Below, piece after piece: positions 19,383 through 29,721 of a DNA stretch of 64,000 nucleotides. The DNA lies in contig CAKZMM010000162.1 in the NCBI GenBank assembly GCA_937128505.1, forward strand, positions 1-64,000. The letters are read 5' to 3'. The position numbers were made by a program, and so were the translations under genes. Every line of letters begins with the position of its first letter. The first letter of the stretch is position 1. The notes under the pieces are model-generated. The model was given only the letters and a program-made list of their open reading frames with translations, made no database searches and was not told the DNA's origin. The DNA comes from an uncultured Thermogutta sp. (GTDB lineage Bacteria > Planctomycetota > Planctomycetia > Pirellulales > Thermoguttaceae).

Positions 19383-20543
19383 ATGCCGACAGCTTAAATG
19401 GCAGTATCGCCGGTGTAATTTCAAGAGGCAGCTTGGCGGGTAAGATTCCGGGCTCATCGGGGCTAATTGTCCCTGAGTGGTCATCGCGAGGTTGAGGCGA
19501 AATCGCACCCAGTTGTCGGTCTGATTGTACTGCGGCTCAAAGTGGGGTATAAGGCCGCCGAAAGCCCTTTCGCGAAGCGTAGCTACTGAGTTTCCGGCGA
19601 ATAAGTCGCCGGCTCTGAAGCACTGTACAACCCAATCCCAACTCCTTCGGTGATCGAAGGGTCGCTCGTCATTTCTCCTCCGCCTTCGCGTTTTTGCATA
19701 CCGTTTCATCCGACTTTATGCCAACGTCATCCTCGAACTATTCCTATCAGAACCGAGTAGCTCCGGTAAAAATCTGAAGCCCTCTCCGTTTTTTCCCTCG
19801 GTAAGAATCTTCGGAGCCCTTTTCATTTTTGCCCAAAAAATCGCTGATTCTGCCGCCGAGAACGCTTGGAATCTGGGGTTGGAGCTGGAATATATCGTGC
19901 AAGCTGGTTGTCAAAAACTTGGCCAGATCGGTCCCGAGGATAGAATAAAGCCTGAGGGGACTAGTAGCACGAAAAGAGCTTTCCAAAATTTTGTGCGGCC
20001 CCTTATTGACCAAAGCAGCACTTGCGTAACTGGCGCCCCTTCTCAAGTCGCGGGCTCTCGGGAAGGTGGCAAAAAGTAGCGAAGTGGTTCCGGACTTCAA
20101 TTGACTTGTATTTGACTTGCATTGATCCGAAACAATTGAATTCATTATCAAATTCATTTGCAAACCTCGACGAAAGTTTCCACGGCAAGGATTGAAAGTT
20201 TATTAGCGTGGGAAGTGTCTCTTTTTTTAAACGTCGCTGTTATCGAGACTTGTTAACGAGATATCGAAGTGGTTCTCAAATTAATCGAAGTGGTTCTCAA
20301 ATTATTTTTGTGGTTCTAGTGGTTCTAGTGGTTTTCGAATGATCGGAGTGGTTCTCGAAATTCTCAACGAAGGATTGCCTTGCTGCCGGAGCCTGCGAAG
20401 GATTGTGGGCGGCTTCCACGGAGAAATTCGGCGTGTTCGTTTTCGAATGCACTAATCGATTCGAACATTAGTTTTGAGCATTTTGTTTAGCATTAGTCGT
20501 TATTCATTCTTGCTACAGCTTGGGAAGGAGCACAGAAGTACCT
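19383..20543. other. Intergenic region with repeat cluster
   Basis: About 1.2 kb without a recognisable gene. The right half is AT-rich and holds an 11-bp duplication TTGACTTGTAT/TTGACTTGCAT near 20102 and the GTGGTT repeat cluster listed next. It presumably contains the promoter for the AAA+/vWA pair. Confidence 0.5.
20263..20372. repeat. 21-bp duplication with further GTGGTTCT copies
   Basis: Two identical 21-bp units lie at 20263-20283 and 20284-20304 (core GAAGTGGTTCTCAAATTA). They are followed by further copies of the core GTGGTTCT or GTGGTTTTC at irregular short spacing to about 20372, giving about six copies in all. Function unknown; the cluster ends about 170 bp before the AAA+ gene. 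Confidence 0.85.
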
Positions 20544-21980
20544 ATGACCCGTCAGCCCGTGCTGAGCACAGCAACTAAGCCCAGCAATCTCCGAGAGCTT
20601 CGCGAAAGTGGGTGGGTTTCCAAATCCGTTAAGCGCGAGATTTACGACAACTTCATGCAGATGTTGGCTCGGGGGGAAGATTTGTTCCCTGGTATTGTGG
20701 GTTACGATGATACAGTAATCCCGGAAATTACCATCGCCATCATCGCCGGTCATGACATGCTTTTTTTGGGGGAAAAAGGCCAGGCCAAAAGCCGGCTGAT
20801 GCGGATGCTGGCCCGCTTCCTGGACGAGGAAGTTCCCTTTATCGATTGTCCGGGAATAGCGGTCCACGAGGATCCCTACCGGCCGATCACCCGGTTGGGT
20901 AAGCAAATCGTGGCGGAGCGTCCTGAGGAAGAAATCCCCATCGCTTGGTGGCCCCGAAGTGAACGGTATGCGGAGCGATTGGCCCCCGGCACGAAATTCG
21001 CGGATATCATCGGCGAGATCGATCCGGCAAAGCTCGCCGGCGGCGTAAGCATGTCGGCCGAAGAGGCGCTCCACTTCGGGTTAATCCCCCGAATGCACCG
21101 CGGAATTTTCGCGATCAACGAACTGCCGGAGTTGGACGAGCTGGTACAGGTCGGCCTTTTCAACATCCTGGAAGAACGCGACGTGCAAATCCGCGGATAT
21201 CCCGTGCGATTCGATATCGACGTGCTCATGCTTTTCTCGGCTAACCCGGCTACTTACAACCGAAGCGGAAAAGTCATCCCGCAGTTAAAGGACCGCATTG
21301 GGTCCGTCGTTCACACCCATTACCCCCGCGAGCGGCAATTAGGGATTGAAATTATGCACCAAGAGGCCGGGATCGACCTGGGGGGTGAATTCCCGGTAGT
21401 GGTGCCGTACTTTATGAGCGAAATCATCGAGCAAATTAGCATCGTTGCTCGACGGTCAAAGTACATCGATCATCAATCCGGGGTCAGTGCTCGGCTCAGT
21501 ATTGCCAATTATCGCGTGATGGTGGCCAGTGCTCGGCGCCGGGCGGCAGTGCTGGGGGAGCGGCCGGCGGTACCGCGGATCAGCGACTTGGGGCACTTGT
21601 ACGCCTCTTCGCTCGGAAAACTCGAATTGGACATGATGTCCAGCCACCAGCTATCGGAACGGCAAGTTTTGGAGGCGATTGTGGCCGAGGCGATTCGAGA
21701 TGTTTTCCGCGAGTATGTGGACCGACACGGCTTGGAGGAAATCACCGAGATCTTTGCCCGTGGCTTAAAGATCGAAGTGGGCGACATGCTTCCGTCGCAG
21801 TATTACGCCGAGCGATTGAAGCGCGTGCCCCCGGCTTGGGAGAAAGCCTTCGAGGTCAATGCCTCCAGCCACCCGGCAATCCGCGCTTCGTGCGTCGAGT
21901 TCGTGCTGGCGGGCCTGTATGCCGAGGATCGCATTTCCCGAACGCAGCATCATGGGAGGATCGTCTATGAAATCCCCTAG
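20544..21980 (+). CDS. AAA+ ATPase, magnesium-chelatase/MoxR-like
   Basis: The 478-residue protein is an AAA+ ATPase of the helix-2-insert clade (MoxR/ChlI relatives). Walker A is the variant GEKGQAKS (76-83), Walker B lies in [16 protein letters not shown], and sensor 1 is in [31 protein letters not shown] and [20 protein letters not shown] fit the arginine-finger/sensor 2 region. Such ATPases act with a von Willebrand partner to remodel or metal-load client proteins, and exactly such a partner is encoded next with a 14-bp overlap. The ATG at 20544 is chosen; GGAAGGAG lies about 13 bases upstream, a wide spacing. The client is unknown. Confidence 0.82.
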   Translation: MTRQPVLSTATKPSNLRELRESGWVSKSVKREIYDNFMQMLARGEDLFPGIVGYDDTVIPEITIAIIAGHDMLFLGEKGQAKSRLMRMLARFLDEEVPFIDCPGIAVHEDPYRPITRLGKQIVAERPEEEIPIAWWPRSERYAERLAPGTKFADIIGEIDPAKLAGGVSMSAEEALHFGLIPRMHRGIFAINELPELDELVQVGLFNILEERDVQIRGYPVRFDIDVLMLFSANPATYNRSGKVIPQLKDRIGSVVHTHYPRERQLGIEIMHQEAGIDLGGEFPVVVPYFMSEIIEQISIVARRSKYIDHQSGVSARLSIANYRVMVASARRRAAVLGERPAVPRISDLGHLYASSLGKLELDMMSSHQLSERQVLEAIVAEAIRDVFREYVDRHGLEEITEIFARGLKIEVGDMLPSQYYAERLKRVPPAWEKAFEVNASSHPAIRASCVEFVLAGLYAEDRISRTQHHGRIVYEIP

Positions 21981-23667
21981 GCATGCAGGGGGAATCATCC
22001 ACGTTTACCAGCGGTATGATCCGAAAAATATCCCGAGCCCCACGCAGCCGATGCCCGATCTGGTATCCGGGGCCATGGAACACCTGTTGGCGTTTGGCCA
22101 TTTACGGGAGTTTTCGGAAGAGGATCTAGCTCGGGCCATTAAGTTGGACCCAAGCCAAATCGCAGGGTTGGGCCCCAGTCTTGAGTCCCTTCGCGAAATG
22201 CTCCTCCAGCGGAAGCGGAAAATCCTTGAGACCTACGAAACCGACTCGGTCCTGGCGGAAGCGGCCGAGGCATTCCGGAAACAAGTCGCGCGGATGCAAC
22301 CTCCCAAACCCTTGTCGGGTTGGTTTTACAAAGCCGTAGCCGAGGAGCAGCTCTACGATTTGGAGCGACTCTGGTACCACGTGGAACGGGAAAGTCCGCA
22401 GTTTGCCCGGCAACTCCTCCAGCTTAACGCACGCTTAGGGGAAAAGTACCAAATCGAGGAGTTGGCCGCGAAGTACGTGTTTACGGGACGAACCCGGATG
22501 TCGGTCCCCAAAGCCCTCGAGATCAAGGAGGAATTGGAAACGATCGATCGGTTGCTCAAGCAATTGGAAGAGGCTGCGAAAACCGCTCGAATCGCCATGA
22601 TCGATCTCAATGAGCTGGCCGAATTCGTCGAACAGGAGCAAATCGATAATCTTCGGCAACTCGCCGAGCAAATCAGCGAATATTTGCGCCGCTTGGCAGA
22701 GCTGCAAGGATTGGAGCGCACGCGCGACGGCTACCGCTTGAGCCCGAAGGCTTATCGGATTTTTCAGGGGCACTTGTTGCAGCGGATCTTCGCTCAGCTT
22801 CAGGAAGCTCGCTCCGGACGGCATCAAGGAGCGATAGTGGGCGATGGGGCGGTGGAACTTCAGCAGACGAAACCGTACGAATTCGGCGACTCTTTGGCGA
22901 ACATGGATTTAGCCGGCTCACTCATTAACGCGATGATTCGGGAGGGGCCAGGACTTCCCATCCGCGTCAAAGCGGAGGATATCGTCATCCACCGCACCCG
23001 CAATTCGCCGAAGTGCGCTACCGTAGTGCTGCTGGATATGAGTGGCTCGATGCGGTATGCCGATCTTTATATCCACGTTAAGCGAATGGGTTTAGCATTA
23101 GACGGGCTCATCCGCCGCGAATTCCCCGGCGACTACTTGCAATTCGTGGAGATTGCCACCTTCGCTAAACTCCGCCATGTGAGCGAGATTCCCATGCTCA
23201 TGCCGCGGAATCCGACGATGTTCGACCCCATCATTCGGCTGCGTGCCGACATGAGCGACGAGCGGATTACCGAGCTGGATATTCCACCCCACTTTACGAA
23301 TATTCAACATGGTTTGCAGCTATCGCGGCGACTTTTAGCCAATCAGGATACGCCCAACCGCCAAATCATTCTGATCACCGACGGCATGCCCACCGCCCAT
23401 TTCGAGGGTACGTACTTGTATCTGCTTTACCCCCCTCATCAGGAAACAGAATGGGCCACATTACGCGAAGGGCATTTGTGCCGCCGCGAAGGAATTACGA
23501 TTAATATCTTCCTCCTTCCCACTTGGGGTCAAAGCCGCGAGGATGTGCAGTTCGCTTACCGCCTGGCCCGCCAGGCCCAAGGACGAGTCTTCTTTACGGC
23601 CGGAAAAGACCTCGACCGCTACGTGATTTGGGATTACTTGAGCCGGCGTCGAGAAATCTTGGGGTAG
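21967..23667 (+). CDS. Von Willebrand factor A domain protein, partner of AAA+ ATPase
   Basis: The 566-residue protein has a long charged helical N-terminal half, probably coiled coil (about residues 60-270), then a C-terminal vWA domain. The metal-ion-dependent adhesion site is visible as [10 protein letters not shown] near residue 355, with [10 protein letters not shown] later in the domain. The ATG at 21967 has GGGAGG six bases upstream and overlaps the end of the AAA+ gene by 14 bp, so translation is likely coupled. The arrangement parallels MoxR/CoxE, CbbQ/CbbO and RavA/ViaA pairs, but the sequence does not let me assign it to one of these. Confidence 0.82.
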   Translation: MKSPRHAGGIIHVYQRYDPKNIPSPTQPMPDLVSGAMEHLLAFGHLREFSEEDLARAIKLDPSQIAGLGPSLESLREMLLQRKRKILETYETDSVLAEAAEAFRKQVARMQPPKPLSGWFYKAVAEEQLYDLERLWYHVERESPQFARQLLQLNARLGEKYQIEELAAKYVFTGRTRMSVPKALEIKEELETIDRLLKQLEEAAKTARIAMIDLNELAEFVEQEQIDNLRQLAEQISEYLRRLAELQGLERTRDGYRLSPKAYRIFQGHLLQRIFAQLQEARSGRHQGAIVGDGAVELQQTKPYEFGDSLANMDLAGSLINAMIREGPGLPIRVKAEDIVIHRTRNSPKCATVVLLDMSGSMRYADLYIHVKRMGLALDGLIRREFPGDYLQFVEIATFAKLRHVSEIPMLMPRNPTMFDPIIRLRADMSDERITELDIPPHFTNIQHGLQLSRRLLANQDTPNRQIILITDGMPTAHFEGTYLYLLYPPHQETEWATLREGHLCRREGITINIFLLPTWGQSREDVQFAYRLARQAQGRVFFTAGKDLDRYVIWDYLSRRREILG

Positions 23668-24758
23668 TACCGTTCAGAGTGATTTCCCGCCGCGAGCAGC
23701 CTAAACGGGGCAAAACCGCCTGAAGCGTGGGAAAATCCTTATTTTCTGAGCTTTTGCGTGCACTGCCTCGATCGGTAAAAGGATCAAAGCTTGCTCGATG
23801 CCATGAGTGCGCAGAATAATGAAGCGACGAAGCTTCCTCGGCTGCAAAATCCCTACCGCTTCACCTTGGGAGCGCGACCATCGACTCGGCTATCTTTATG
23901 GGGTGGTGGCGAAGCGGAGCAATACTCGTATCGTGTGGAATGCTCACTCCTCGCGACGGTAATCGCCAAAAAATCGCGTATGGAAACAAGAGCGGTTGCC
24001 GCCGACACGCGTGGCCAGTGCTCACCGAGCTTGCCGGTATCTTCCACAAACGCCGGCATGAGACGCATCGACTACCTGGCCCGGCAAAACTCGCTCCCCC
24101 TGTGCCCAGGATTGGGCTAGACCATTCCTTGCGGGAAGGAACCGGGGCTCTGCTCTATTGCTTCTTGCGGAACCACCGCCGGCCTAAAGCCGAGGGGCCG
24201 GAGCATACCGGGCGAATCGGCTCTGAATCCCTGGCAACCCGCCGCCCGATGGGCGGCTGCCTGCCGATGCCCTTAATCGAAAAAGCCCTGCCCATCTTCA
24301 ATCGGGGGAAAGCGAAGCCGTGGCAACCCGCTTGGGTGAGCCGCACTTTGTTACCTGATCGGCTATGCAGAGTTTTTTCCCATTTGATTTGGCAAGTCTT
24401 TACTTTCTTGCGAACGGTCAGGTCAACTGCGGGAATTTCCCGCAAAAAAGATTTGCGGCTTGCCGAACTCCACCCTAAAGTACTCTCCGAATGAGAGTCG
24501 GCAGATCGTTTAGTTGGCACTTCCGCTAGCCGAACACACGTTACTTTCGTAGGCAAGAGGCACGCTCGGTCGGCAAGATCGAAATCGAGGTAGCTTCGGG
24601 ACTTTTGCTCCTAGAAACCCGCTTCGCAAGGTGGGGGATAAGCCGGCAGGGGCGGGTGAGGCCGCCAGTGTGAGCCGAATCTGGTTTCAGGGTGAATCAC
24701 TGGTTAAATTGGCGGCAAGATTTGAGGCAACTGTGAATTCATTTATACATACGTTCAG
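23668..24758. other. Long intergenic region with a perfect GC hairpin
   Basis: About 1.1 kb without a recognisable gene. A perfect hairpin, GCCGCCC at 24241-24247 and GGGCGGC at 24251-24257 with a 3-base loop, is present but not followed by a T-run. A rightward open frame (23898-24494) has no family features. Confidence 0.5.
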
Positions 24759-26276
24759 ATGATCGACTTTTTGGTCTTAATCGGTTATCTGGCGATCACG
24801 CTGGGCTTGGGCTTGTGGTGGGGCCGGGGACAGCGGTCGATGCAGACTTTTCTCCTCGGCGACCGCAACATGCCTTGGTTGGCCCTATTGGCTTCGATCG
24901 TGGCTACGGAAACCAGTAGCGTTACCTTTCTCAGTATCCCCGGCTTAAGTTATGCCGAAGGTGGCGCCGGCTTTCGATTTCTGCAATTGACCCTGGGTTA
25001 TATCCTAGGACGGATCGTCGTTACTTTCGTTTTCTTACCGCTGTATATGCGCGGGAAATTATTCACGGCTTATCAGGTGCTGGACCAACGCTTCGGGGGT
25101 CGGACCAAGCAAGCGGCCTCGCTTCTGTTTCTCGTGATGAGGAATCTTGCTGACGGATTGCGGCTTTATTTGACGGCACTCATCCTGGAGCAATTACTGG
25201 AAGTGAACCTGGTCTGGGCCATCCTCATTTTGGCAGCGGTGACCACAGCCTATACCTTGTATGGCGGATTGAGGTCCGTGGTATGGAATGATTGTCTTCA
25301 ACTGGCGATTTACCTCCTAGGGGCTGCAGCAGCTTTGGGGGTGATCTTGGTGAAATTGTCGCCGGCCTCGTCCGGGGGGCTTATGGCCATCGGACAGGGG
25401 TGGGAAGCACTCTACGATTTCGCCAAGACGACGGGTAAACTCCAGTTCTTCGACTTAACATTTAGTCTGACTCGCCCCTACACGCTTTGGTCCGGTTTGG
25501 CAGGGGGAGTGTTTGTCGCCTTGGCCACTCATGGTACCGATCAACTGATGGTCCAACGGTATTTGGGGGCCCGTAGTTTCCGCGATGCCGCCAAGGCGCT
25601 TTGTTGGAGCGGGCCTGTGGTCGCCGCTCAATTCGGCTTTTTCCTTTGGCTGGGGGCGGCCCTTGCCGCCTTCTACAGCCGCTATCCTGCGGAACCGCCG
25701 ATAGCTCGCCCGGACGCCGCACTAGCCCGATTTATCATCGAAGAGCTTCCGCCCGGATTATCCGGACTGGTGGTGGCCGCCGTGATCGCGGCAGCAATGT
25801 CCACCCTATCAAGCTCGTTAAATGCATCGGCTTCGGCGGCAATGAGCGATTTTTACCTGGCCCGACGAGCTCGCCCCAGCGAAGCGGCCGACCCAAACCG
25901 CGAACGACAATTGCTCGGCTTAAGCCGAGCCTTCACGGGGGCGTTTGCCGCCTGTCAAATCGCCGTTGCCCTCAGTGGGCCGAGTTGGGCCCGGGCGGTC
26001 GTCGAAAATGTGATGGCCATCGCCACTTTCACCAGCGGGGTTATCCTGGGGGTTTTCTTCCTGGGGGTGCTGACCACGAGAGTTTCGGAGAAGGCGGCCC
26101 TCGTCGGGTTGCTCGCGGGTTTGGGGGTCAATGGGGCGATCGTTTGGGGCACGACGATCAGTTGGCCCTGGTATGCGGTCATCGGCTCCGTGGTTACTTT
26201 TGCGCTCGGCTATGCAGCCAGCTTTGTACCAGGCATCTCTTGGCCGCGGAGGAGAAAACAAGCTGATGAGAAATAG
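24759..26276 (+). CDS. Sodium:solute symporter family protein
   Basis: The 505-residue inner-membrane protein belongs to the SSS (SLC5-like) family, which couples solute uptake to sodium. About 13 hydrophobic segments are visible. Diagnostic stretches are MQTFLLGDRNMPWLALLASI, VATETSSVTFLSIPGLSYAE and AAAMSTLSSSLNASASAAMSDFY, the last matching the conserved sodium-site helix. The substrate cannot be read from sequence. It lies about 390 bp upstream of the serine hydrolase-NamZ fusion gene on the same strand, which raises the possibility that it imports a cell-wall sugar or muropeptide product. No clear ribosome binding site precedes the ATG. Confidence 0.9.
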   Translation: MIDFLVLIGYLAITLGLGLWWGRGQRSMQTFLLGDRNMPWLALLASIVATETSSVTFLSIPGLSYAEGGAGFRFLQLTLGYILGRIVVTFVFLPLYMRGKLFTAYQVLDQRFGGRTKQAASLLFLVMRNLADGLRLYLTALILEQLLEVNLVWAILILAAVTTAYTLYGGLRSVVWNDCLQLAIYLLGAAAALGVILVKLSPASSGGLMAIGQGWEALYDFAKTTGKLQFFDLTFSLTRPYTLWSGLAGGVFVALATHGTDQLMVQRYLGARSFRDAAKALCWSGPVVAAQFGFFLWLGAALAAFYSRYPAEPPIARPDAALARFIIEELPPGLSGLVVAAVIAAAMSTLSSSLNASASAAMSDFYLARRARPSEAADPNRERQLLGLSRAFTGAFAACQIAVALSGPSWARAVVENVMAIATFTSGVILGVFFLGVLTTRVSEKAALVGLLAGLGVNGAIVWGTTISWPWYAVIGSVVTFALGYAASFVPGISWPRRRKQADEK

Positions 26277-26668
26277 TCCTCGGTGTTTCGCGGTGAGCTG
26301 CGCGGAATTTAAACACCCGGTCGATGGGCCGAGGACAAAGCAAGCAAAAAACAAGAAGCGATTTTTTAACCGCAAGGAGCGATCGAATGAACCCAACTGG
26401 TTTTGATAATAGCCGACTAGGACTTTTCCCGGCAAGCACCGAACGGATTCGCCTTCGCCGAAAAACAATCACCCTTACCCGCGGGGCCCGAACAACGCTA
26501 AAAAACGCTTCATGCAGGGTGAAAAAATCTTTGCTCTGGGAAAAAAACCTTTATGCAGGGCGAAAGATCTTCGTGCAGGGCAATAAGAAACGCTTCTTGC
26601 AGGGCAAAAAACTTTTCGCAGGGTAATAACAAGACACTTTCCGCAGCGCATTGGGGAGGAGGCGACAA
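26277..26668. other. Intergenic region filled largely by a repeat array
   Basis: About 390 bp between the symporter and the hydrolase-NamZ gene. The right part is a degenerate array (listed next) that runs almost to the ribosome binding site of the downstream gene. No gene recognised. Confidence 0.55.
26507..26634. repeat. Degenerate ~20-bp array (about 6 units)
   Basis: Six units begin near 26507, 26528, 26548, 26568, 26592 and 26611. Each has a CTT-rich start, then TGCAGGG or a close variant, then an A-rich tail. Unit length is 19-24 bp. The array ends about 35 bp before the start codon of the fusion gene, so it lies in that gene's leader or promoter. Confidence 0.8.
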
Positions 26669-29287
26669 ATGCGTGTTAACCATACGGAGTCGGAAGGCTT
26701 TGGGGGCGTTTCCGCGGTCAAGAGCACCTGGCGGAATAACTCCGGCTGCGTCGGAGGAAATCGCGGCGATTTATCTCTGTCGGCTTCCAAAACCGACGGC
26801 GTGGCCAAACCCTCCGCAGATAACCGGGGAGCCCATCCCCATGGCCGAAGGGATTGCGAGCCATTCAACAGTGCTCGCGGGCCCTTGCGGAGCGATTCCT
26901 GGTGCCGCCGGGCTTTATTGGCGGGGCGGAATCTCCTCACTTTGATCGTCCCACTTGCGTTCTTTTGCGGAGGGGTAGCCGCGCTTTGTGAGGAGGGCCC
27001 TGAGGTGCGGGAGGCCCGGCTGGCTGGGCCGCTGGCTTCCCCTATCCCCCGAATTCTCCCTGAAGCGGCGGGGATGGACCGGGGCGTTTTAGCCGAGATC
27101 GATTCCCTGGTTCAAACGGCGATCGAAAACAAGAAAATGCCCGGCTGCGTGGTACTGATCGGTCGCAAAGCGGGGATCGTCTTCTTGAAAGCCTACGGGA
27201 TGCGACAAATCGAGCCTCAGCCTCAACTGATGACCGAGGATACGATTTTTGATCTAGCTTCGCTCACCAAACCCGTGGCGACGGCAACTAGCGTGATGAT
27301 TTTGGCGGATCGCGGGATGCTTCGGCTCGAAGATCCGGTGGGAAAGTATCTGTCGGAGTTTGCCACCAAAGGTAAAGAAGCGATCACGGTCTGGCACCTG
27401 TTAACCCATCAAAGCGGGTTGACCCCGGCTAATCCGCTCAAGGATTACGCCGGCGGATCGGAAGCCGCGTGGCAGCGGATATGCGAGCTTTCTCTCCGGG
27501 CAACACCAGGCGAAACATTTGCCTATAGCGATGTGGGTTATATCGTCTTGGGGGAGCTTGTGCGCCGGATTACTGGCCGATCGCTCGCGGAGTTTGCCCG
27601 GCAGGAGATCTTCGAGCCTTTGGAAATGTACGAGACCGGGTTTAAGCCGGATCCTGCACTGCGAGGTCGCATCGCGCCGACAGAACAGCGGGATGGGGAG
27701 ATGATTCGCGGCGAGGTCCACGATCCAAGGGCCTACCTTTTAGGGGGAATAGCCGGTCATGCCGGCCTTTTTTCCACGGCGGAAGATCTGTGGCGGTATG
27801 CCCGAATGATGCTCGAGGGGGGCCCCAGCGGTGATCGGCAGATCCTCTCCGAGAAAGCCTTTTACACGATGACCCAGCCGGTGGGCCTGGCCGACTGCGC
27901 CGGATTTCGTGCCCTGGGTTGGGACGTGCGAAGCCGATATTCTTCAAATCGTCCACGGGGGTTATCTCCGGCTGCATTCGGGCATGGAGGCTTCACCGGG
28001 ACGGTGATCTGGATTGATCCTTTGCTCGATTGGGGGATGATTTTCTTGAGTAATCGTCTTCATCCCGATGGTTCCGGATCGGTCAACCAGCTTGCGGCGG
28101 AAATCGGCTCGGCGGCCATTCGCGCACTAGTCCACCCCCCAAAGGTGGAGGTCCTTCCCGGCGTGGAGGTCCTGAAGGCTCGTCGCTTCGCCCCGTTGGC
28201 GGGACGTCGCGTGGGACTGATTACCAATCACACGGGGGTGGATCGCCAGGGAAAGCCGACGGCGGTCCTCTTGGCCCAGGCACCGGAGGTGGAGTTGGTG
28301 TGCCTTTTTAGTCCGGAACATGGGCTGCAAGGGACGCTCGATGTCAATGAAATCCCCCACAGCCGTCACCCGGTTTTGGGAATCCCGGTTTACAGCTTGT
28401 ACGGGCAAACGCGGCGACCGACCGCCGAGATGCTGGCGGGAATCGACACCTTGGTCTTTGATATCCAAGACATCGGTACGCGATTCTATACTTACATCTC
28501 CACCATGGGCTATGCGATGGAAGAAGCGGCCAAGCACGGCTTGCGGTTTGTGGTGCTCGATCGGCCCAATCCCGTCGGGGGTCAGGTGGTGGCAGGACCG
28601 ATGTTGGACCCAGGCCGGGAGTCATTCGTGGCCTATCATTGTTTGCCGGTACGACACGGGATGACGGTGGGAGAGCTGGCACGGCTTTTTTGCGCCGAGC
28701 GAGGCCTGAAGTTGGAATTGGAGGTGGTTCCCCTGCAAGGGTGGTCTCGCGACATGCTGTTCGATCAGACGGGCCTACCGTGGGTCAATCCTTCACCGAA
28801 TATGCGCAGCCTGCGTGCGGCACTGCTTTATCCGGGAATCGGGCTTCTGGAAACGACCAATCTCTCGGTGGGTCGCGGAACGGAAACACCTTTCGAGCTA
28901 TTCGGGGCCCCCTGGATCGACTCGGAAAAACTGATCGCTGCCTTGCGTAATGCGCAGATCGCCGGGGTGGAACTGGAACCGGTCAGTTTCACGCCGCAAA
29001 ATAGCGTCTTTGCCCATCGGCTTTGTCACGGCGTGCGGATGCGGATTACGGACTTCAGGAAGCTGGACTCCCTCCGACTAGGATTCGAAATTGCCCGGCA
29101 ATTACGGCTGCTTTTCCCCGAGGAGTGGGACGCCAAACGCTACGATCGGCTGCTGGGGAATCATGCCGTGTTCGAAGCGGTTTTGGCGGGCAAGAGCCTG
29201 GGAGAAATTGAAAACCTTTACCAGCCGGACTTACAGGCCTTCCAAAACAGACGATGTCGCTACCTGCTTTATCCCCCGGGCGATTAA
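26669..29287 (+). CDS. Serine hydrolase (beta-lactamase family) fused to NamZ-type exo-N-acetylmuramidase
   Basis: This 872-residue protein joins two enzymes. Residues about 130-490 form a class C beta-lactamase-like serine hydrolase with Ser198-x-x-Lys201 (SLTKPVATATS), the YSDVGY equivalent of the Tyr motif and HGGFTGT. Residues about 497-872 match DUF1343/NamZ (GH171 type): GRRVGLITNHTGVD, CLFSPEHGLQGTLD, LVFDIQDIGTRFYTYISTMG, VLDRPNPVGG and WVNPSPNMRSL. In Bacillus subtilis the two activities are separate genes (ybbE/amiE and ybbC/namZ) of one muropeptide-recycling cluster. A hydrophobic export segment (LLTLIVPLAFFCGGVAALC) sits at about residues 87-105, after an unusually long leader. 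GGAGGAGG lies seven bases before the ATG at 26669. Confidence 0.9.
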   Translation: MRVNHTESEGFGGVSAVKSTWRNNSGCVGGNRGDLSLSASKTDGVAKPSADNRGAHPHGRRDCEPFNSARGPLRSDSWCRRALLAGRNLLTLIVPLAFFCGGVAALCEEGPEVREARLAGPLASPIPRILPEAAGMDRGVLAEIDSLVQTAIENKKMPGCVVLIGRKAGIVFLKAYGMRQIEPQPQLMTEDTIFDLASLTKPVATATSVMILADRGMLRLEDPVGKYLSEFATKGKEAITVWHLLTHQSGLTPANPLKDYAGGSEAAWQRICELSLRATPGETFAYSDVGYIVLGELVRRITGRSLAEFARQEIFEPLEMYETGFKPDPALRGRIAPTEQRDGEMIRGEVHDPRAYLLGGIAGHAGLFSTAEDLWRYARMMLEGGPSGDRQILSEKAFYTMTQPVGLADCAGFRALGWDVRSRYSSNRPRGLSPAAFGHGGFTGTVIWIDPLLDWGMIFLSNRLHPDGSGSVNQLAAEIGSAAIRALVHPPKVEVLPGVEVLKARRFAPLAGRRVGLITNHTGVDRQGKPTAVLLAQAPEVELVCLFSPEHGLQGTLDVNEIPHSRHPVLGIPVYSLYGQTRRPTAEMLAGIDTLVFDIQDIGTRFYTYISTMGYAMEEAAKHGLRFVVLDRPNPVGGQVVAGPMLDPGRESFVAYHCLPVRHGMTVGELARLFCAERGLKLELEVVPLQGWSRDMLFDQTGLPWVNPSPNMRSLRAALLYPGIGLLETTNLSVGRGTETPFELFGAPWIDSEKLIAALRNAQIAGVELEPVSFTPQNSVFAHRLCHGVRMRITDFRKLDSLRLGFEIARQLRLLFPEEWDAKRYDRLLGNHAVFEAVLAGKSLGEIENLYQPDLQAFQNRRCRYLLYPPGD

Positions 29288-29721
29288 GGCAGAGCAAGTA
29301 CTCTGCAAATTCTCGCTCGCAGGAGCTTTGCGTAGCGAGGTGTTTCAAATGTGCAACCCCATTCCGACTAGACCCCATCCGCCCGAGAATGGAATTGGCG
29401 GAATCAGCTTTTAAATCGAGATTGATCCGACGTTTTTCGGCGTTTCAACGCGAGCTTGCCAGCGTCCACCGTAGCTTGCCGCGAGTCACGTAGCATTTCC
29501 CAATCAGCGCATGCCATCGATGATGCTGTGGAGGGCGATCGGTTCCTTGTCGAAAGTTAGATATCGTTCCCTGCTCACAGAATGCGGCTTATCGCGAATG
29601 CAAAAAGCTAAATGGGGATTACCGCGCGGCCTACCGAACTAGCCCGTGTATCTGAACCCAAGCGAGGCGCAGCCGAGAAATAAAATGACAAATATGATCA
29701 TAAACCCGAAGGAATCCGCCC
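29288..29721. other. Intergenic region between convergent genes
   Basis: About 430 bp, no gene recognised. A weak pair of strings around AGCTTGCC (near 29453 and 29475) suggests another ~20-bp duplication. No clear terminator hairpin seen. Confidence 0.45.

Noticed and set aside
23898-24494. 198-codon rightward open frame
   Set aside because: No family features or ribosome binding site; protein is Arg/Pro/Gly-rich as expected from a chance frame.
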